NCBI GenBank assembly: GCA_046351415.1
Contig: JAXLYO010000014.1
Span: 62,001-126,000, forward strand
DNA from: JABFRG01 sp046351415
GTDB lineage: Bacteria; Myxococcota_A; Polyangia; Polyangiales; Polyangiaceae
Reading direction: 5' to 3'
Length of the DNA: 64,000 bases
Shown in pieces: positions 32,705 through 41,308 of the stretch (position 1 is the stretch's first letter; every line of letters starts with the position of its first letter). The translations under genes were made by a program, and so were the position numbers. The notes under the pieces were generated by a model. That model ran no database searches. It saw only the letters and a program-made list of their open reading frames with translations, and had not been told where the DNA came from.

Positions 32705-35008
32705 ATGAATCGAAATAGAACGCTTTCTCGTTCGCGAACCCCCGTACTGGCCTCGACGCTCGTTCTGCTCGGCCTTTCCGCGTGGAGCAGCCCCGCGCAT
32801 GCCGCTGCTGGCCTCGACGCGACCTTCAACGATGCGATCCACGGCGGTGTCGTCGCGGATTCCTGGGCCGGCAGCAGCACGCCCACGACGTTCGCGAACG
32901 GAAACCTCAAGATTCAGATTCCCAAAGACGCAACCGTGCGCGCCGCGTACTTGGTTTCGGTCATCGTGACCGGCGGCGCCGTCAACGTGCCTGCGGGACC
33001 CGGCGGTACTCCGCGTGGAGTCATCCTTGGAGGCGGCGGTGCTCTCACGCGCACCCTCGAAGGTGCACCCGACCGCGACGCGAACAACAACTACGTCATG
33101 TTCCGTACGGACGTGACGAACATCGTGAAGGGCCTCATCCCGAAGGGCACCGGCGCGATCGTCGACATTCCGGTGAGCGAGCGCGGCGACGAGACGCCCA
33201 TCGACAACTATGTCTACCCGAAGATCGTAGGCCACACGCTCGTGGTCGTTTATGACCTCGCGAGCGCACCGCTCCGCAACGTCGTCTTCTATTCTGGGGC
33301 GCTCGCTGCGGGCGCCTCCGGCACCGTCACGTTCAAGAACCCCGTGGCGAACCGCTGCCCGGCGAACAATCCCGCAGCAGACCCGTTCCCGCTCTCAGCG
33401 ACCGTGAGCTGGGAGTATAACGCGGAGCAAAACAGCACCATCCAAATCAACGGCAACGTCGTGAGCGCAGTCGCCGGCGGTGCCGATGACGGCAGCGCGA
33501 ACGTTCTTGGTCAGCTCCTCACTGGCGGCTCTTTCGGAGCGGACGCGTCCACGCGCGCGGTGGGCATCAAGGGTGACGTCATCGCGAACGGCCCTCCGGG
33601 CGATGGTCGCTTGGACGACGAACTCTTCACCATGACGAACTTCATCCCCGACGCCGCGGCAAGCGCCACCTACAGTTTTGCTGGCAACGGAGACGAAGGC
33701 CTCCACGTCCTTCTTTTCCAGACCACGGCGAAGATCAACGCGAACGACTCCGATGGCGACGGTGTTCCGGACAACGTCGAAGGAGATTGCACCGTCGACA
33801 CGGACGGCGACGGAGTTCCCGACTACCTCGACCTCGACAGCGACAATGACTGTATCCCCGACAGCGATGCGGCCGAAGCGGGCGCTGCGCGAACGAATCC
33901 CGCCCTTCCCGCGACCGCCCACTGTGCGACCGCGAACAAGCCCGTCTGCGACGCGACGGGTGCGGTCGTCGGCACCTGCATGGCCTGCGCGAACGACTTC
34001 GGCGGCGCAGCACCTGCGTGCGGTGTGGCCGCGCAGCCCATCTGCATCACTGCCGGCGGCAACGTCGGTAGCTGCAGTGCGAAGGCGGCGAATGGTTCAG
34101 CGACGCTGAACAACCAAACGTGCACCAACAACCTCGCTTCGACGTGCTCCAGCGGTGCGTGCGAATCCAGCGACGGCAAGTGCGGTCTTCTCAATGGCTC
34201 CACCTGCAGCGGAAACGCGGTGTGTCGCTCCAACATTTGTCACACCGATAACAAGTGTGGTCTCCCCCAAGGCACGGCGTGTGTACCCGATCCGCAAAAC
34301 AACCCTTGCCGCACCGGCTTTGCGTGCAGCTCTGCGGGCGTTTGCGACAAGGACTCGGACGGCGATGGTCTGACCGACACGACCGAAGCGGCTCTCGGGA
34401 CCGACCCCACGAAGGCGGACAGCGACGGCGACGGCATCTCCGATGGTGTCGAAGTCGGAAATGACGTGAAGAAGCCCATCGATACGGACGGCGACGGCAA
34501 GATCGACGCGCTCGACGACGACGACGATGGCGACGGCGTTCCCACGAAGAACGAAGTCGGCAGCGACCCGCAAAAGCCGATCGACACCGATGGCGACGGC
34601 AAGCCCGACTACGTCGATGCCGATGACGACGGCGACGGCATTCCGACGAAGAAGGAGATCGACGACGCGAACGCGGCGAAGGTGTCTGACGACGTCGACG
34701 GCGATGGCAAGAAGAACTGGCTCGACACGGACGCCGATGGCGACGGAACGCTGGACAAGGACGAAGCGACCGACGGCAACAACGACGGCACTCCGGACTA
34801 TCTCGTGAAGGGCAACACGGTGAAGCCTGGGAGCACGAGCAGCAGCAGCTCGACCTCGAGCAGCAGCGGCGCCGCAGAAGGCTCCGTCGAAGGTGGTGGC
34901 ATTTCCTGTGCGCAAGGTAGCAGCAATGCTTCGCTCGCAGGTCTGCTGCCGCTCGCGGCCATCGCGCTCGGGGCCATCGTGCGTCGCCGACGCGTGCGTG
35001 GCGCGTGA
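32705..35008 (+). CDS. Secreted TSP3-repeat protein with MYXO-CTERM-like anchor
   Basis: The start at 32705 has GGGAG upstream and a signal peptide ending AHAAAG. The 767-residue product has a beta-rich N-terminal domain (about 30-340). Calcium-binding TSP3-type repeats follow (DSDGDGVPDNVEGDC, DTDGDGKPDYVDADDDGDG), with a Cys-rich insert of four-disulfide type between two blocks of them. A Ser/Thr-rich linker precedes a tail with Gly-Gly-Gly, a Cys, a hydrophobic helix (LAGLLPLAAIALGAIV) and RRRR. That tail matches the plan of MYXO-CTERM sorting signals, which are cleaved and anchored on the myxobacterial surface. An adhesive or structural cell-surface role is inferred. Confidence 0.88.
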   Translation: MNRNRTLSRSRTPVLASTLVLLGLSAWSSPAHAAAGLDATFNDAIHGGVVADSWAGSSTPTTFANGNLKIQIPKDATVRAAYLVSVIVTGGAVNVPAGPGGTPRGVILGGGGALTRTLEGAPDRDANNNYVMFRTDVTNIVKGLIPKGTGAIVDIPVSERGDETPIDNYVYPKIVGHTLVVVYDLASAPLRNVVFYSGALAAGASGTVTFKNPVANRCPANNPAADPFPLSATVSWEYNAEQNSTIQINGNVVSAVAGGADDGSANVLGQLLTGGSFGADASTRAVGIKGDVIANGPPGDGRLDDELFTMTNFIPDAAASATYSFAGNGDEGLHVLLFQTTAKINANDSDGDGVPDNVEGDCTVDTDGDGVPDYLDLDSDNDCIPDSDAAEAGAARTNPALPATAHCATANKPVCDATGAVVGTCMACANDFGGAAPACGVAAQPICITAGGNVGSCSAKAANGSATLNNQTCTNNLASTCSSGACESSDGKCGLLNGSTCSGNAVCRSNICHTDNKCGLPQGTACVPDPQNNPCRTGFACSSAGVCDKDSDGDGLTDTTEAALGTDPTKADSDGDGISDGVEVGNDVKKPIDTDGDGKIDALDDDDDGDGVPTKNEVGSDPQKPIDTDGDGKPDYVDADDDGDGIPTKKEIDDANAAKVSDDVDGDGKKNWLDTDADGDGTLDKDEATDGNNDGTPDYLVKGNTVKPGSTSSSSSTSSSSGAAEGSVEGGGISCAQGSSNASLAGLLPLAAIALGAIVRRRRVRGA

Positions 35009-35043
35009 GTGCCTCGTAGGCTGACCTACGCCGCGTAGGAAGC

Positions 35044-35859
35044 ATGAAAACGCCGCTGCTCCTCGATGGCCCCATGGGGTCGTTGCTCACGGAGCGCGGC
35101 GTTTTCACGTCCGGCGCCGGATGGAGCGCTCACGCAATCGGAAGTGCGCCCGCAGAAGTGCGATCCATTCATCGCAGCTACGTCGAGGCGGGGGCGGTTC
35201 TACATCGCACGAATACATTTCGCACGCGCCTCTCCGACATGGGGCCGACCTTCGCAGACCTGGCGAGGCGCGCCGTCCTTCTCGCTCGGGAAGCCGTGGG
35301 CGCGCATCATCTGCTCGGCGTCCTCGGGCCCATCGGCGACTGTTACGACCCAACCTTGAAAGTGACGGAGGCGGAGGCCCAGCGGCAGCATCGCGAGCTC
35401 GCCGAGGTTCTCGTGTCGTCGGGGGTCGACGAACTTCTCTGCGAGACCTTTCCGAACCCGCGAGAAGCGGAGCTAGCGGTCGAAGCGTCCGTCGGGTTCG
35501 GCGTGCCTGTCTCCGTTTCGCTCACTGCCGGCCCTTCCGGTGAACTCATGACGCCACGAGCGCTCGCAGAAGCCGCCTTGCGATGCGCGCGCCTGGGCGC
35601 ACGCGTCGCATCCGTCAACTGTGTCGCGATCGATCGCGTCCTACCCTACGCGCATGCGCTTTCGCGCACCGGAGTGCCCTTTGGGGTCTACGGGAACGTC
35701 GCGAGTTGGAACGGTCCGAAGGCAGACGCATCGAGCTATGCTGAAGAGGCGCGGGCCTTGCTCGACCTTCACCCCACGTGGCTCGGCGTTTGCTGCGGTG
35801 GTGGGCCGCTCCACGTGGAGCGCCTTGCGGCGCTCATCGCTTCGTCTTCTTCCCCTTAG
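35044..35859 (+). CDS. Homocysteine S-methyltransferase-family protein
   Basis: The 271-residue protein starts after AGGAAG. It has the family N-terminus LLLDGPMGSLL and a zinc-thiolate site with a Cys in ASVNCVAID (about 198) and the paired Cys in LGVCCGGGP (about 252-253). These residues bind zinc and activate homocysteine or another thiol. The methyl donor could be S-methylmethionine or betaine; the sequence does not decide. It is short compared with MetH modules. Its last 26 bases overlap the convergent SET-domain gene. Confidence 0.88.
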   Translation: MKTPLLLDGPMGSLLTERGVFTSGAGWSAHAIGSAPAEVRSIHRSYVEAGAVLHRTNTFRTRLSDMGPTFADLARRAVLLAREAVGAHHLLGVLGPIGDCYDPTLKVTEAEAQRQHRELAEVLVSSGVDELLCETFPNPREAELAVEASVGFGVPVSVSLTAGPSGELMTPRALAEAALRCARLGARVASVNCVAIDRVLPYAHALSRTGVPFGVYGNVASWNGPKADASSYAEEARALLDLHPTWLGVCCGGGPLHVERLAALIASSSSP

Positions 35860-36406
35860 TTGCGGACTTACGGGACGTCTTTTTCGCGGAAGCCTTCTTT
35901 GCGGACTTCTTCTTCGCGTTCGCCTTGCGCGTCGGCTGCTCCGGCAGCGTCACGATCGTGCCCCGGCAGTTTGCGGAGCCGCAACGGCACGGGTAGTACT
36001 TCTTCGCCATACGCGGCGAGATCTCGAGCTCGTAGCCATAGTCGTACGAGAGCTCTTCGCCGACCGGGATCGCACGCTTCGCGAAGATGAAAATTCTTCC
36101 GCGCACATCGAGCGCGTGACAGTTGGGATCGCACGAGTGGTTGATGAAGCGCGCGACGTTCGTTTTGGCGTTTCCGTCGATGCAAATCTCTTCGTCGACG
36201 GTGAACAGGAACGTGTGGTGGCGCGCCATCGAGCGGTCGTCGTAGCGTGCTTCCGCTTCCTCGTGGGTGATGCGCTCACCCGTGTATTCTACAATTCGAG
36301 CGCCGCGCCGGATGGGGCGTGCCGCAAACACCCCCTTGCCCTGGATGGAGGATCCACGGACGACGAAAAGAGGGGAAGCGGCGGAAGAGGATGGACGTGA
36401 AGTCAT
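35834..36406 (-). CDS. SET-domain lysine methyltransferase with histone-H1-like tail
   Basis: The start at 36406 gives 190 residues; the open frame extends 57 codons further into unlike sequence. The SET domain (about 13-128) shows GKGVFAARPIRRGARIVEYTG, the SAM/knot motif RFINHSCDPNC (86-96) and ELSYDYGYE. A post-SET zinc site CRCGSANC (Cys140, Cys142, Cys147) follows. The last 30 residues are a Lys/Arg-rich tail of repeated KKxxAKK type, like the C-terminus of histone H1 or bacterial H1-like proteins, suggesting DNA or chromatin binding. Bacterial SET proteins methylate chromosomal or ribosomal proteins; the substrate is unknown. It overlaps the convergent neighbour by 26 bases. Confidence 0.9.
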   Translation of the reverse strand: MTSRPSSSAASPLFVVRGSSIQGKGVFAARPIRRGARIVEYTGERITHEEAEARYDDRSMARHHTFLFTVDEEICIDGNAKTNVARFINHSCDPNCHALDVRGRIFIFAKRAIPVGEELSYDYGYELEISPRMAKKYYPCRCGSANCRGTIVTLPEQPTRKANAKKKSAKKASAKKTSRKSATKGKKTKR

Positions 36407-36714
36407 GGAGGCGGTGAGCCGCTCTAGCACAGCGTCGCCACCAACCGCGAAACTCGATTCGCATGCGAATGCGGTTCGGTGTTGGCGAAGTGCGAAGGCT
36501 GTTGCCGAGCCAGGGCAACCCAGGGAGAAGGCGGACCGATTGGGGCCGCACGAGGCGGAGCCGATGGCTGCCCGCAAACCCCGTCCGTTCGGTCGAAGTA
36601 ACTTGCCATATACACGATATTTCGTTTATCCCCAGTAAGCCGAGGTACGCCTTGGCTTCGTTTTGCCCGCCAATTGTGTCGGGCTTTCGACCTAAACCTT
36701 TCTGGAAGGCCTTC
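36407..36714. other. Intergenic region between the SET gene and OmpA gene
   Basis: These 308 bases between divergent genes hold no gene. The half nearer the OmpA gene is AT-richer (TTGCCATATACACGATATTT at about 36604-36623) and probably contains its promoter, although no box pair is convincing. The hairpin at 36637-36664 is listed separately. I see nothing clear in 36407-36600. Confidence 0.5.
36637..36664 (+). terminator. Hairpin with TTTT in the OmpA leader
   Basis: AAGCCGAGG (36637-36645) pairs with CCTTGGCTT (36650-36658), including one G-T pair, around a TACG tetraloop; CG and TTTT follow. The ATG of the OmpA gene is 51 bases downstream and no plus-strand gene ends upstream. It may therefore be a leader attenuator or an mRNA stability element. 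Confidence 0.6.
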
Positions 36715-38667
36715 ATGAACCGGAAACACTTACCTGCTTGTCTCGCGTTCCTCGCGACGACAGGAATTTTGGGCACCGCTGCGGCACAAACGACGCCAAC
36801 GGGCTTTGCGGTGAACCGCTTCGAGCCCTCGGAACGCGGAAGTGAGTGGTTCGCGCTCGAGTCCCTCGACTTCCGAGGTCAGGCGCGTCCGGCGTTCGGT
36901 ATCGTCGGCGACTACCAGTACCGACCGCTCGTCATCTACAACCCCGATGGCGCCACGGGCGTTGCTCCGGGGCAGCCGAACGACGGCTCGATTCGCGGGT
37001 CCATCCTCCGCAACGTGTTCACCATCAACCCGGGCTTCTCGATCGTTCTCTTCGAACGCCTTCGTTTGGCGGCGAGCCTCCCGGTTGTCCTCTTCCAAGA
37101 CCAAGGCACGGGCAGCACCACGATTCGCACCGTCAACAATACGGTCGTGACCTTCCCCGGCCCGAAGAGCGAGCAAGCGCTCGGCGACGTTCGCCTCGGC
37201 CTCGACTTCCGTCTCTACGGTGACTACGACGGCCCGTTCCGCCTCGCGGTGGGGTCGCAGTTCTGGTTGCCGACGGGCAAGCAAGAGAACTACACGGGCG
37301 ACGAGGAGTTCCGCTTCTCTCCCCGCGTCATGGTGGCTGGTGACGTGAGCGCGTTCGTGTACGCGGCGCGCGTCAGCTTCAACTACCGCCCCGAGCGCTC
37401 CTACGGAGCGGACGCGGCGCCGACGTTCGGCAGCGAGATCGGTTTCGCGGCATCCGCCGGTGTCAAAGCAGGCAAGCGCTTCGTGATCGGCCCGGAAATC
37501 TGGGGCGCCACGGCTGTTTCTGGCGACCTCCGCGGCAAGCTCGGCACGCCGCTCGAAGGTGCGCTCGGTGCACACTACACGATTCCGGGCGATATTCGCC
37601 TCGGCGCGGGCATCGGCACGGGTCTCAATGGGGGCTACGGTTCTCCGCAGGTTCGCGCGCTCTTCAACGTCGAGTGGATGCCCAGCGCCGAGAAGAAGGC
37701 GCCGGCAGATTCCGACGGCGACGGCATCATCGACACCGAGGATGCTTGCCCGACGGTCGCGGGTGTACGTTCGGACGACAAGACCAAGAACGGCTGCCCC
37801 GCGGACCGCGACGGTGACGGCGTCTACGACAACGTTGACGCGTGCATCGACGTGCCCGGCGAGAAGACGAGCGATCCGAAGACGAACGGCTGCCCGCCGG
37901 ACCGCGACGGTGACGGCATCTACGACAGCGTGGACGCTTGCATCGACGTGCCGGGCGTGAAGACCGAAGACCCGAAGACGAACGGCTGCCCGGCAGACCG
38001 TGACGGCGACGGCGTCTACGACAAGGACGATGCGTGCCCTGACGTCCCGGGCCTCAAGACGAGCGACCCGAAGACGAACGGCTGCCCCGATCCGGACCGC
38101 GACAAGGACGGCATCCCGAACGATCAGGACGCGTGCCCGGATGAACCCGGCAAGGCGAACCCCGATCCGAAGAAGAACGGCTGCCCGGTCGCTCAAATCA
38201 AGGACGACCAAATCAAGCTCGCCCCGATCAAGTTCAAGACGGGCAGCGCGGTCATCGAGAAGAGCAAGGAGAACGACGAACTTCTCGGCGCCCTCCTCGA
38301 GACGATCAAGACCAATCCCGACAAGGTGAAGGGTCTCGACATCCAAGGTCACACGGACAACAAGGGCATCCCGGCGGCGAACAAGAAGCTCAGCCAGGAC
38401 CGTGCGGCGTCCGTCGTGAAGTGGCTCGTCGATCACGGCCAGCCGAAGACCATGTTCGTGGCGCACGGCTTTGGTCAAGAGAAGCCCATCGACACGAATG
38501 ACACCGAGGCGGGTCGCGCGAACAATCGTCGCGTCGAGTTCCACATCCTCAAGGAACCGCCGGCTCCGGCGGCTCCGGTGAAGGCTGGTGGTGCGGCCCC
38601 GGCTCCGAAGACGGGCGGCGCTCCGGCTCCGAAGCCCGCACCGGCACCGGCACCGAAGAAGAAGTAG
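36715..38667 (+). CDS. OmpA-family outer-membrane protein with TSP3 repeats
   Basis: The start at 36715 follows GGAAGG and begins a signal peptide (MNRKHLPACLAFLATTGILGTAAAQ). The 650-residue product has an N-terminal beta-barrel-like region (about 30-330). About five calcium-binding repeats of the form DxDGDGxxDxxDxCPxxxG...TNGCP follow (about 340-490). An OmpA C-terminal peptidoglycan-binding domain comes next (about 500-620) with IKFKTGSAVIEKS, GHTDNKG, LSQDRAASVVKWL and AGRANNRRVEF. The tail is Ala/Pro/Lys-rich. It links the outer membrane to the wall. It is followed by two hairpins, the second a good terminator. Confidence 0.95.
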   Translation: MNRKHLPACLAFLATTGILGTAAAQTTPTGFAVNRFEPSERGSEWFALESLDFRGQARPAFGIVGDYQYRPLVIYNPDGATGVAPGQPNDGSIRGSILRNVFTINPGFSIVLFERLRLAASLPVVLFQDQGTGSTTIRTVNNTVVTFPGPKSEQALGDVRLGLDFRLYGDYDGPFRLAVGSQFWLPTGKQENYTGDEEFRFSPRVMVAGDVSAFVYAARVSFNYRPERSYGADAAPTFGSEIGFAASAGVKAGKRFVIGPEIWGATAVSGDLRGKLGTPLEGALGAHYTIPGDIRLGAGIGTGLNGGYGSPQVRALFNVEWMPSAEKKAPADSDGDGIIDTEDACPTVAGVRSDDKTKNGCPADRDGDGVYDNVDACIDVPGEKTSDPKTNGCPPDRDGDGIYDSVDACIDVPGVKTEDPKTNGCPADRDGDGVYDKDDACPDVPGLKTSDPKTNGCPDPDRDKDGIPNDQDACPDEPGKANPDPKKNGCPVAQIKDDQIKLAPIKFKTGSAVIEKSKENDELLGALLETIKTNPDKVKGLDIQGHTDNKGIPAANKKLSQDRAASVVKWLVDHGQPKTMFVAHGFGQEKPIDTNDTEAGRANNRRVEFHILKEPPAPAAPVKAGGAAPAPKTGGAPAPKPAPAPAPKKK

Positions 38668-38680
38668 TCCGCACAAAACG

Positions 38681-38711
38681 CGAATCGCGCCGGGATGACT
38701 GGCGCGATTCG
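38681..38711 (+). other. Perfect 11-pair hairpin after the OmpA gene
   Basis: CGAATCGCGCC (38681-38691) and GGCGCGATTCG (38701-38711) pair perfectly around nine bases, starting 14 bases after the stop. There is no T-run. It probably protects the 3' end of the transcript or works with the terminator just downstream. Confidence 0.6.
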
Positions 38712-38721
38712 TGACTTCGAG

Positions 38722-38751
38722 AGACCAGACGCGACGAGCGCCTGGTCTTTT
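38722..38751 (+). terminator. Intrinsic terminator of the OmpA gene
   Basis: AGACCAG (38722-38728) pairs with CTGGTCT (38742-38748), with an inner CGC/GCG extension, then TTTT. It lies between the OmpA stop and the convergent msrA stop at 38764. Confidence 0.8.
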
Positions 38752-38763
38752 CGCATTTTATTT

Positions 38764-39414
38764 TCAGCTGATCTTTAGCCCGACGGGGCACGCCACACCG
38801 GTGCCGCCGATGCCGCAGTATCCGTCCGGGTTCTTGGCGAGATACTGCTGGTGGTAGTCTTCGGCGTAATAGAACGTCGGCGCTGGGAGAATCTCGGTCG
38901 TGACGTCGCCGAATCCGGCCTTCGCGAGCTCACTTGCATAAGCACTTCGGGAAGCTTGCGCCGCCGTAAGCTGGGCATCGCCGTACGCATAGATGCCAGA
39001 TCGATACTGCGTACCCACGTCGTTGCCCTGACGCATGCCTTGGGTAGGGTCGTGGTTCTCCCAGAAGAGCTTGAGGAGCGCCTCGTAGGAAATGCGCCTG
39101 GGGTCGAAGACGACGCGAACGACTTCGGTATGCGCCGTGGCGCCGCTGCAGACCTCCTTGTAGGTCGGGTTCGGTGTGTGACCGGCCGCGTAGCCGACCT
39201 GCGTCGAAACGACGCCCTCGGCTTGCCAGAACTTCCGTTCCGCGCCCCAGAAACAACCCAGGCCGAACATCGCGAGCTCGGTTCCGGGGGGAAAAGGAGG
39301 GAGGGTGCTCGTTCCGAGGACGTGGTGGGTCGGGGCGACGGAGAGGGGGGCCGCGCGGCCGGGGAGGGCCTCTGCAGGGGAGGGAAGGCGAAGCTTCGAG
39401 GTTCCGAGGGACAT
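38764..39414 (-). CDS. msrA: Peptide methionine sulfoxide reductase A
   Basis: From Met 39414 the product has 216 residues, close to E. coli MsrA (212). The catalytic motif GCFWGAE contains Cys54; VVSTQVGYAAGHTPNPTYKEVCSG and NHDPTQGMRQGNDVGTQYRS are family signatures, and the C-terminal YCGIGGTGVACPVG supplies likely resolving Cys residues. It reduces methionine-S-sulfoxide in proteins. The open frame runs 32 codons further upstream in Ser/Pro-rich sequence. No ribosome site is obvious at either start. No signal peptide is predicted, so it is cytoplasmic. Confidence 0.95.
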   Translation of the reverse strand: MSLGTSKLRLPSPAEALPGRAAPLSVAPTHHVLGTSTLPPFPPGTELAMFGLGCFWGAERKFWQAEGVVSTQVGYAAGHTPNPTYKEVCSGATAHTEVVRVVFDPRRISYEALLKLFWENHDPTQGMRQGNDVGTQYRSGIYAYGDAQLTAAQASRSAYASELAKAGFGDVTTEILPAPTFYYAEDYHQQYLAKNPDGYCGIGGTGVACPVGLKIS

Positions 39415-39539
39415 GGGAAGAAGGATAGCCACACTTTGAGACAAGGAAAGACTCGTAACGGCCGGGCTTGCGGAGAGGCTGGGAGAGAGGCTGGGAGCGG
39501 CTTTCGCCAACGGCCCTCGACGAGCGCCTCGGCTCTGCT

Positions 39540-41174
39540 ATGAACCCGAACATGGAACGCCGCTCTTCTCTTGTCCTCGCCACGACCGCCTTAATCACGC
39601 TTTCGACCTTCGCTGCGTGCAGCAGCACCAAAGGGAGCGGCTTCGGCGACTCCGATGGTGGCAACAATGGTCCCGACAGTGCGGGCAGCAGCTTCGGCGG
39701 CGGCAGTGACGCAGGCAAAGACCTGAATGGCGACCCCGTCACGTGCCAGGACGCCGCAGACTTCCACACCTACGTCGGTTGCGACTACTGGCCGACGGTC
39801 ACCGCGAACCTCGTCGACTCCGTTTTCGATTTTGCGGTCGTCGTTGCCAACAACAGTCAAGAAGACGCGAACATCACTGTCACCGGTCCCCAGGGCACCA
39901 ACCAGAAGGTCAAGGTCAAGGGCGGCGGTCTCGAAAAGGTGTATCTTCCCTGGGTTCCTGCGCTGAAGGGCGCCGACAACGACGGTATCGACGCGTCCGT
40001 GCTCGTGAAGCAGGGCGCATTCCACCTCGTCAGCGATATCCCCGTCGTCGTCTATCAATTCAATCCGCTCGAGTTCCAAGCGAAAGGTGGACCGCCCGGT
40101 AAGAACTGGAGCTCATGTGTACCGGGTTCGCTTTCGGGCGTTTGCTACTCGTACTCGAACGATGCGTCGCTCCTTCTTCCGAGCACGGCCATGACCGGCA
40201 ACTATCGCATCATGGGCCCCACCGGTTGGACGCGCCCCTCCGTCGTCACGATGCCGGCCTACTTCGTCGTCACGGGCACGCAGGACGGCACCAACGTCGA
40301 AGTGAAGCTCTCCTCGAAGGGACAAGTCACGGGCGGCAGCGGCATCGCCAACACGGCAGCGGGCGGCACGCTCAAGTTCACGCTCAACGCCGGTGACGTA
40401 GCGGAGGTCGTTGGCGGCTCCGGCAACACCTTCGATCTCTCCGGCTCGCTCCTCACTGCGAATCATCCGGTCCAAGTCATCACGGGCGTCGCGTGCGCCG
40501 ACTACCCAACCGGCGTGCAAGCGTGCGATCACGTCGAAGAAGCGCTCTTCCCCGCGGAGACGCTCGGCAAACACTACGTCATCGCGCGTCCGTCCTCGCC
40601 GAAGCAGAACGTTGGCCACGTCGTTCGCATCTTCGGAAACATCGACGGCACCACGCTGACGTACAAGCCGTCGAAGCCGGCGGGCTGTCCCGCCTCGATC
40701 AACGCGGGCGTCGTCGCAGATTGCGGTCAAGTCACGACCGACTTCGAGGTGACCGGCTCGAACGAGTTCGGTGTGGCGACGTTCCAACTGGGCGGTGAGC
40801 TCGTCGACCCGGGCGCACTCGAGCCGATGGGCGACCCGTCGCAGAGCTTCGCGGTCGGTGTCGAGCAGTTCCGCAAGAAGTACGTCTTCTTGGCGCCCGC
40901 AGACTACAAGTTCAACTTCGTCGACATCGTGGCGCCGCAGGGAGCGACCATCACCATCGACGGCAAGGACGTCTCCGGCGAGCTCAAGGCCCTTTCCGGC
41001 ACCGAGTATTTCGTCGGCCACGTGGCTCTGCAGGTGGGCGCCAACAACGGTGCGCACGTCCTCGAGTCGTCGGTGCCCGTCGGTATCCAGGTCCTCGGCT
41101 ACGGCGAGAACACGACGTACCAGTATCCCGGTGGGTTGAACCTCGCGGTCATCGCCGCACCTCCGCCGAAGTAA
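39540..41174 (+). CDS. IgGFc-binding-domain-like surface lipoprotein
   Basis: The start at 39540 (or 39552) begins a lipoprotein signal ending LSTFAACSS. The 544-residue product has a Gly/Ser/Asp linker and then the pattern of the IgGFc-binding N-terminal domain family. Visible are CDYWPTVTANL, FAVVVANNSQEDANITVTG, VVVYQFNPLE, DGTNVEVKLSS, HPVQVITGVACADYP and CDHVEEALFPAETLGKHYVIA. In bacteria such proteins are large secreted surface molecules of unknown ligand; the name refers to a mucin-like human protein. A copy of the palindromic repeat lies after its stop. The direct repeat GAGAGGCTGG occurs twice just upstream. Confidence 0.85.
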   Translation: MNPNMERRSSLVLATTALITLSTFAACSSTKGSGFGDSDGGNNGPDSAGSSFGGGSDAGKDLNGDPVTCQDAADFHTYVGCDYWPTVTANLVDSVFDFAVVVANNSQEDANITVTGPQGTNQKVKVKGGGLEKVYLPWVPALKGADNDGIDASVLVKQGAFHLVSDIPVVVYQFNPLEFQAKGGPPGKNWSSCVPGSLSGVCYSYSNDASLLLPSTAMTGNYRIMGPTGWTRPSVVTMPAYFVVTGTQDGTNVEVKLSSKGQVTGGSGIANTAAGGTLKFTLNAGDVAEVVGGSGNTFDLSGSLLTANHPVQVITGVACADYPTGVQACDHVEEALFPAETLGKHYVIARPSSPKQNVGHVVRIFGNIDGTTLTYKPSKPAGCPASINAGVVADCGQVTTDFEVTGSNEFGVATFQLGGELVDPGALEPMGDPSQSFAVGVEQFRKKYVFLAPADYKFNFVDIVAPQGATITIDGKDVSGELKALSGTEYFVGHVALQVGANNGAHVLESSVPVGIQVLGYGENTTYQYPGGLNLAVIAAPPPK

Positions 41175-41232
41175 GGTCGCGCGGGGACGGACGGAGAGCT
41201 ACCGCCGAGGCGGGCACCGGCATCCGTTCTCG

Positions 41233-41298
41233 CTCTGCACAGAATCCGCGGCCGCTTGGCTGGACGCCTCCCGACGAGGCGGCCGAGTCGGCGGCTGC
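41233..41298 (-). repeat. Palindromic interspersed repeat, copy 2
   Basis: Positions 41260-41298 equal the reverse complement of 11417-11455 (39 of 39), and 41233-41259 resemble the adjoining bases of copy 1. It lies in the 134-base gap between the convergent IgGFc-like and small Cys-rich lipoprotein genes. It can fold through CGCCTC-ccgac-GAGGCG, so it could also serve as a bidirectional terminator-like stem. Confidence 0.8.
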
Positions 41299-41308
41299 CC
41301 GAGGAGAG

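Noticed and set aside
36463..36714. N-terminal extension of the OmpA frame upstream of 36715
   Set aside because: The extension has no signal peptide or similarity, while the start at 36715 has a good ribosome site and a standard signal peptide.
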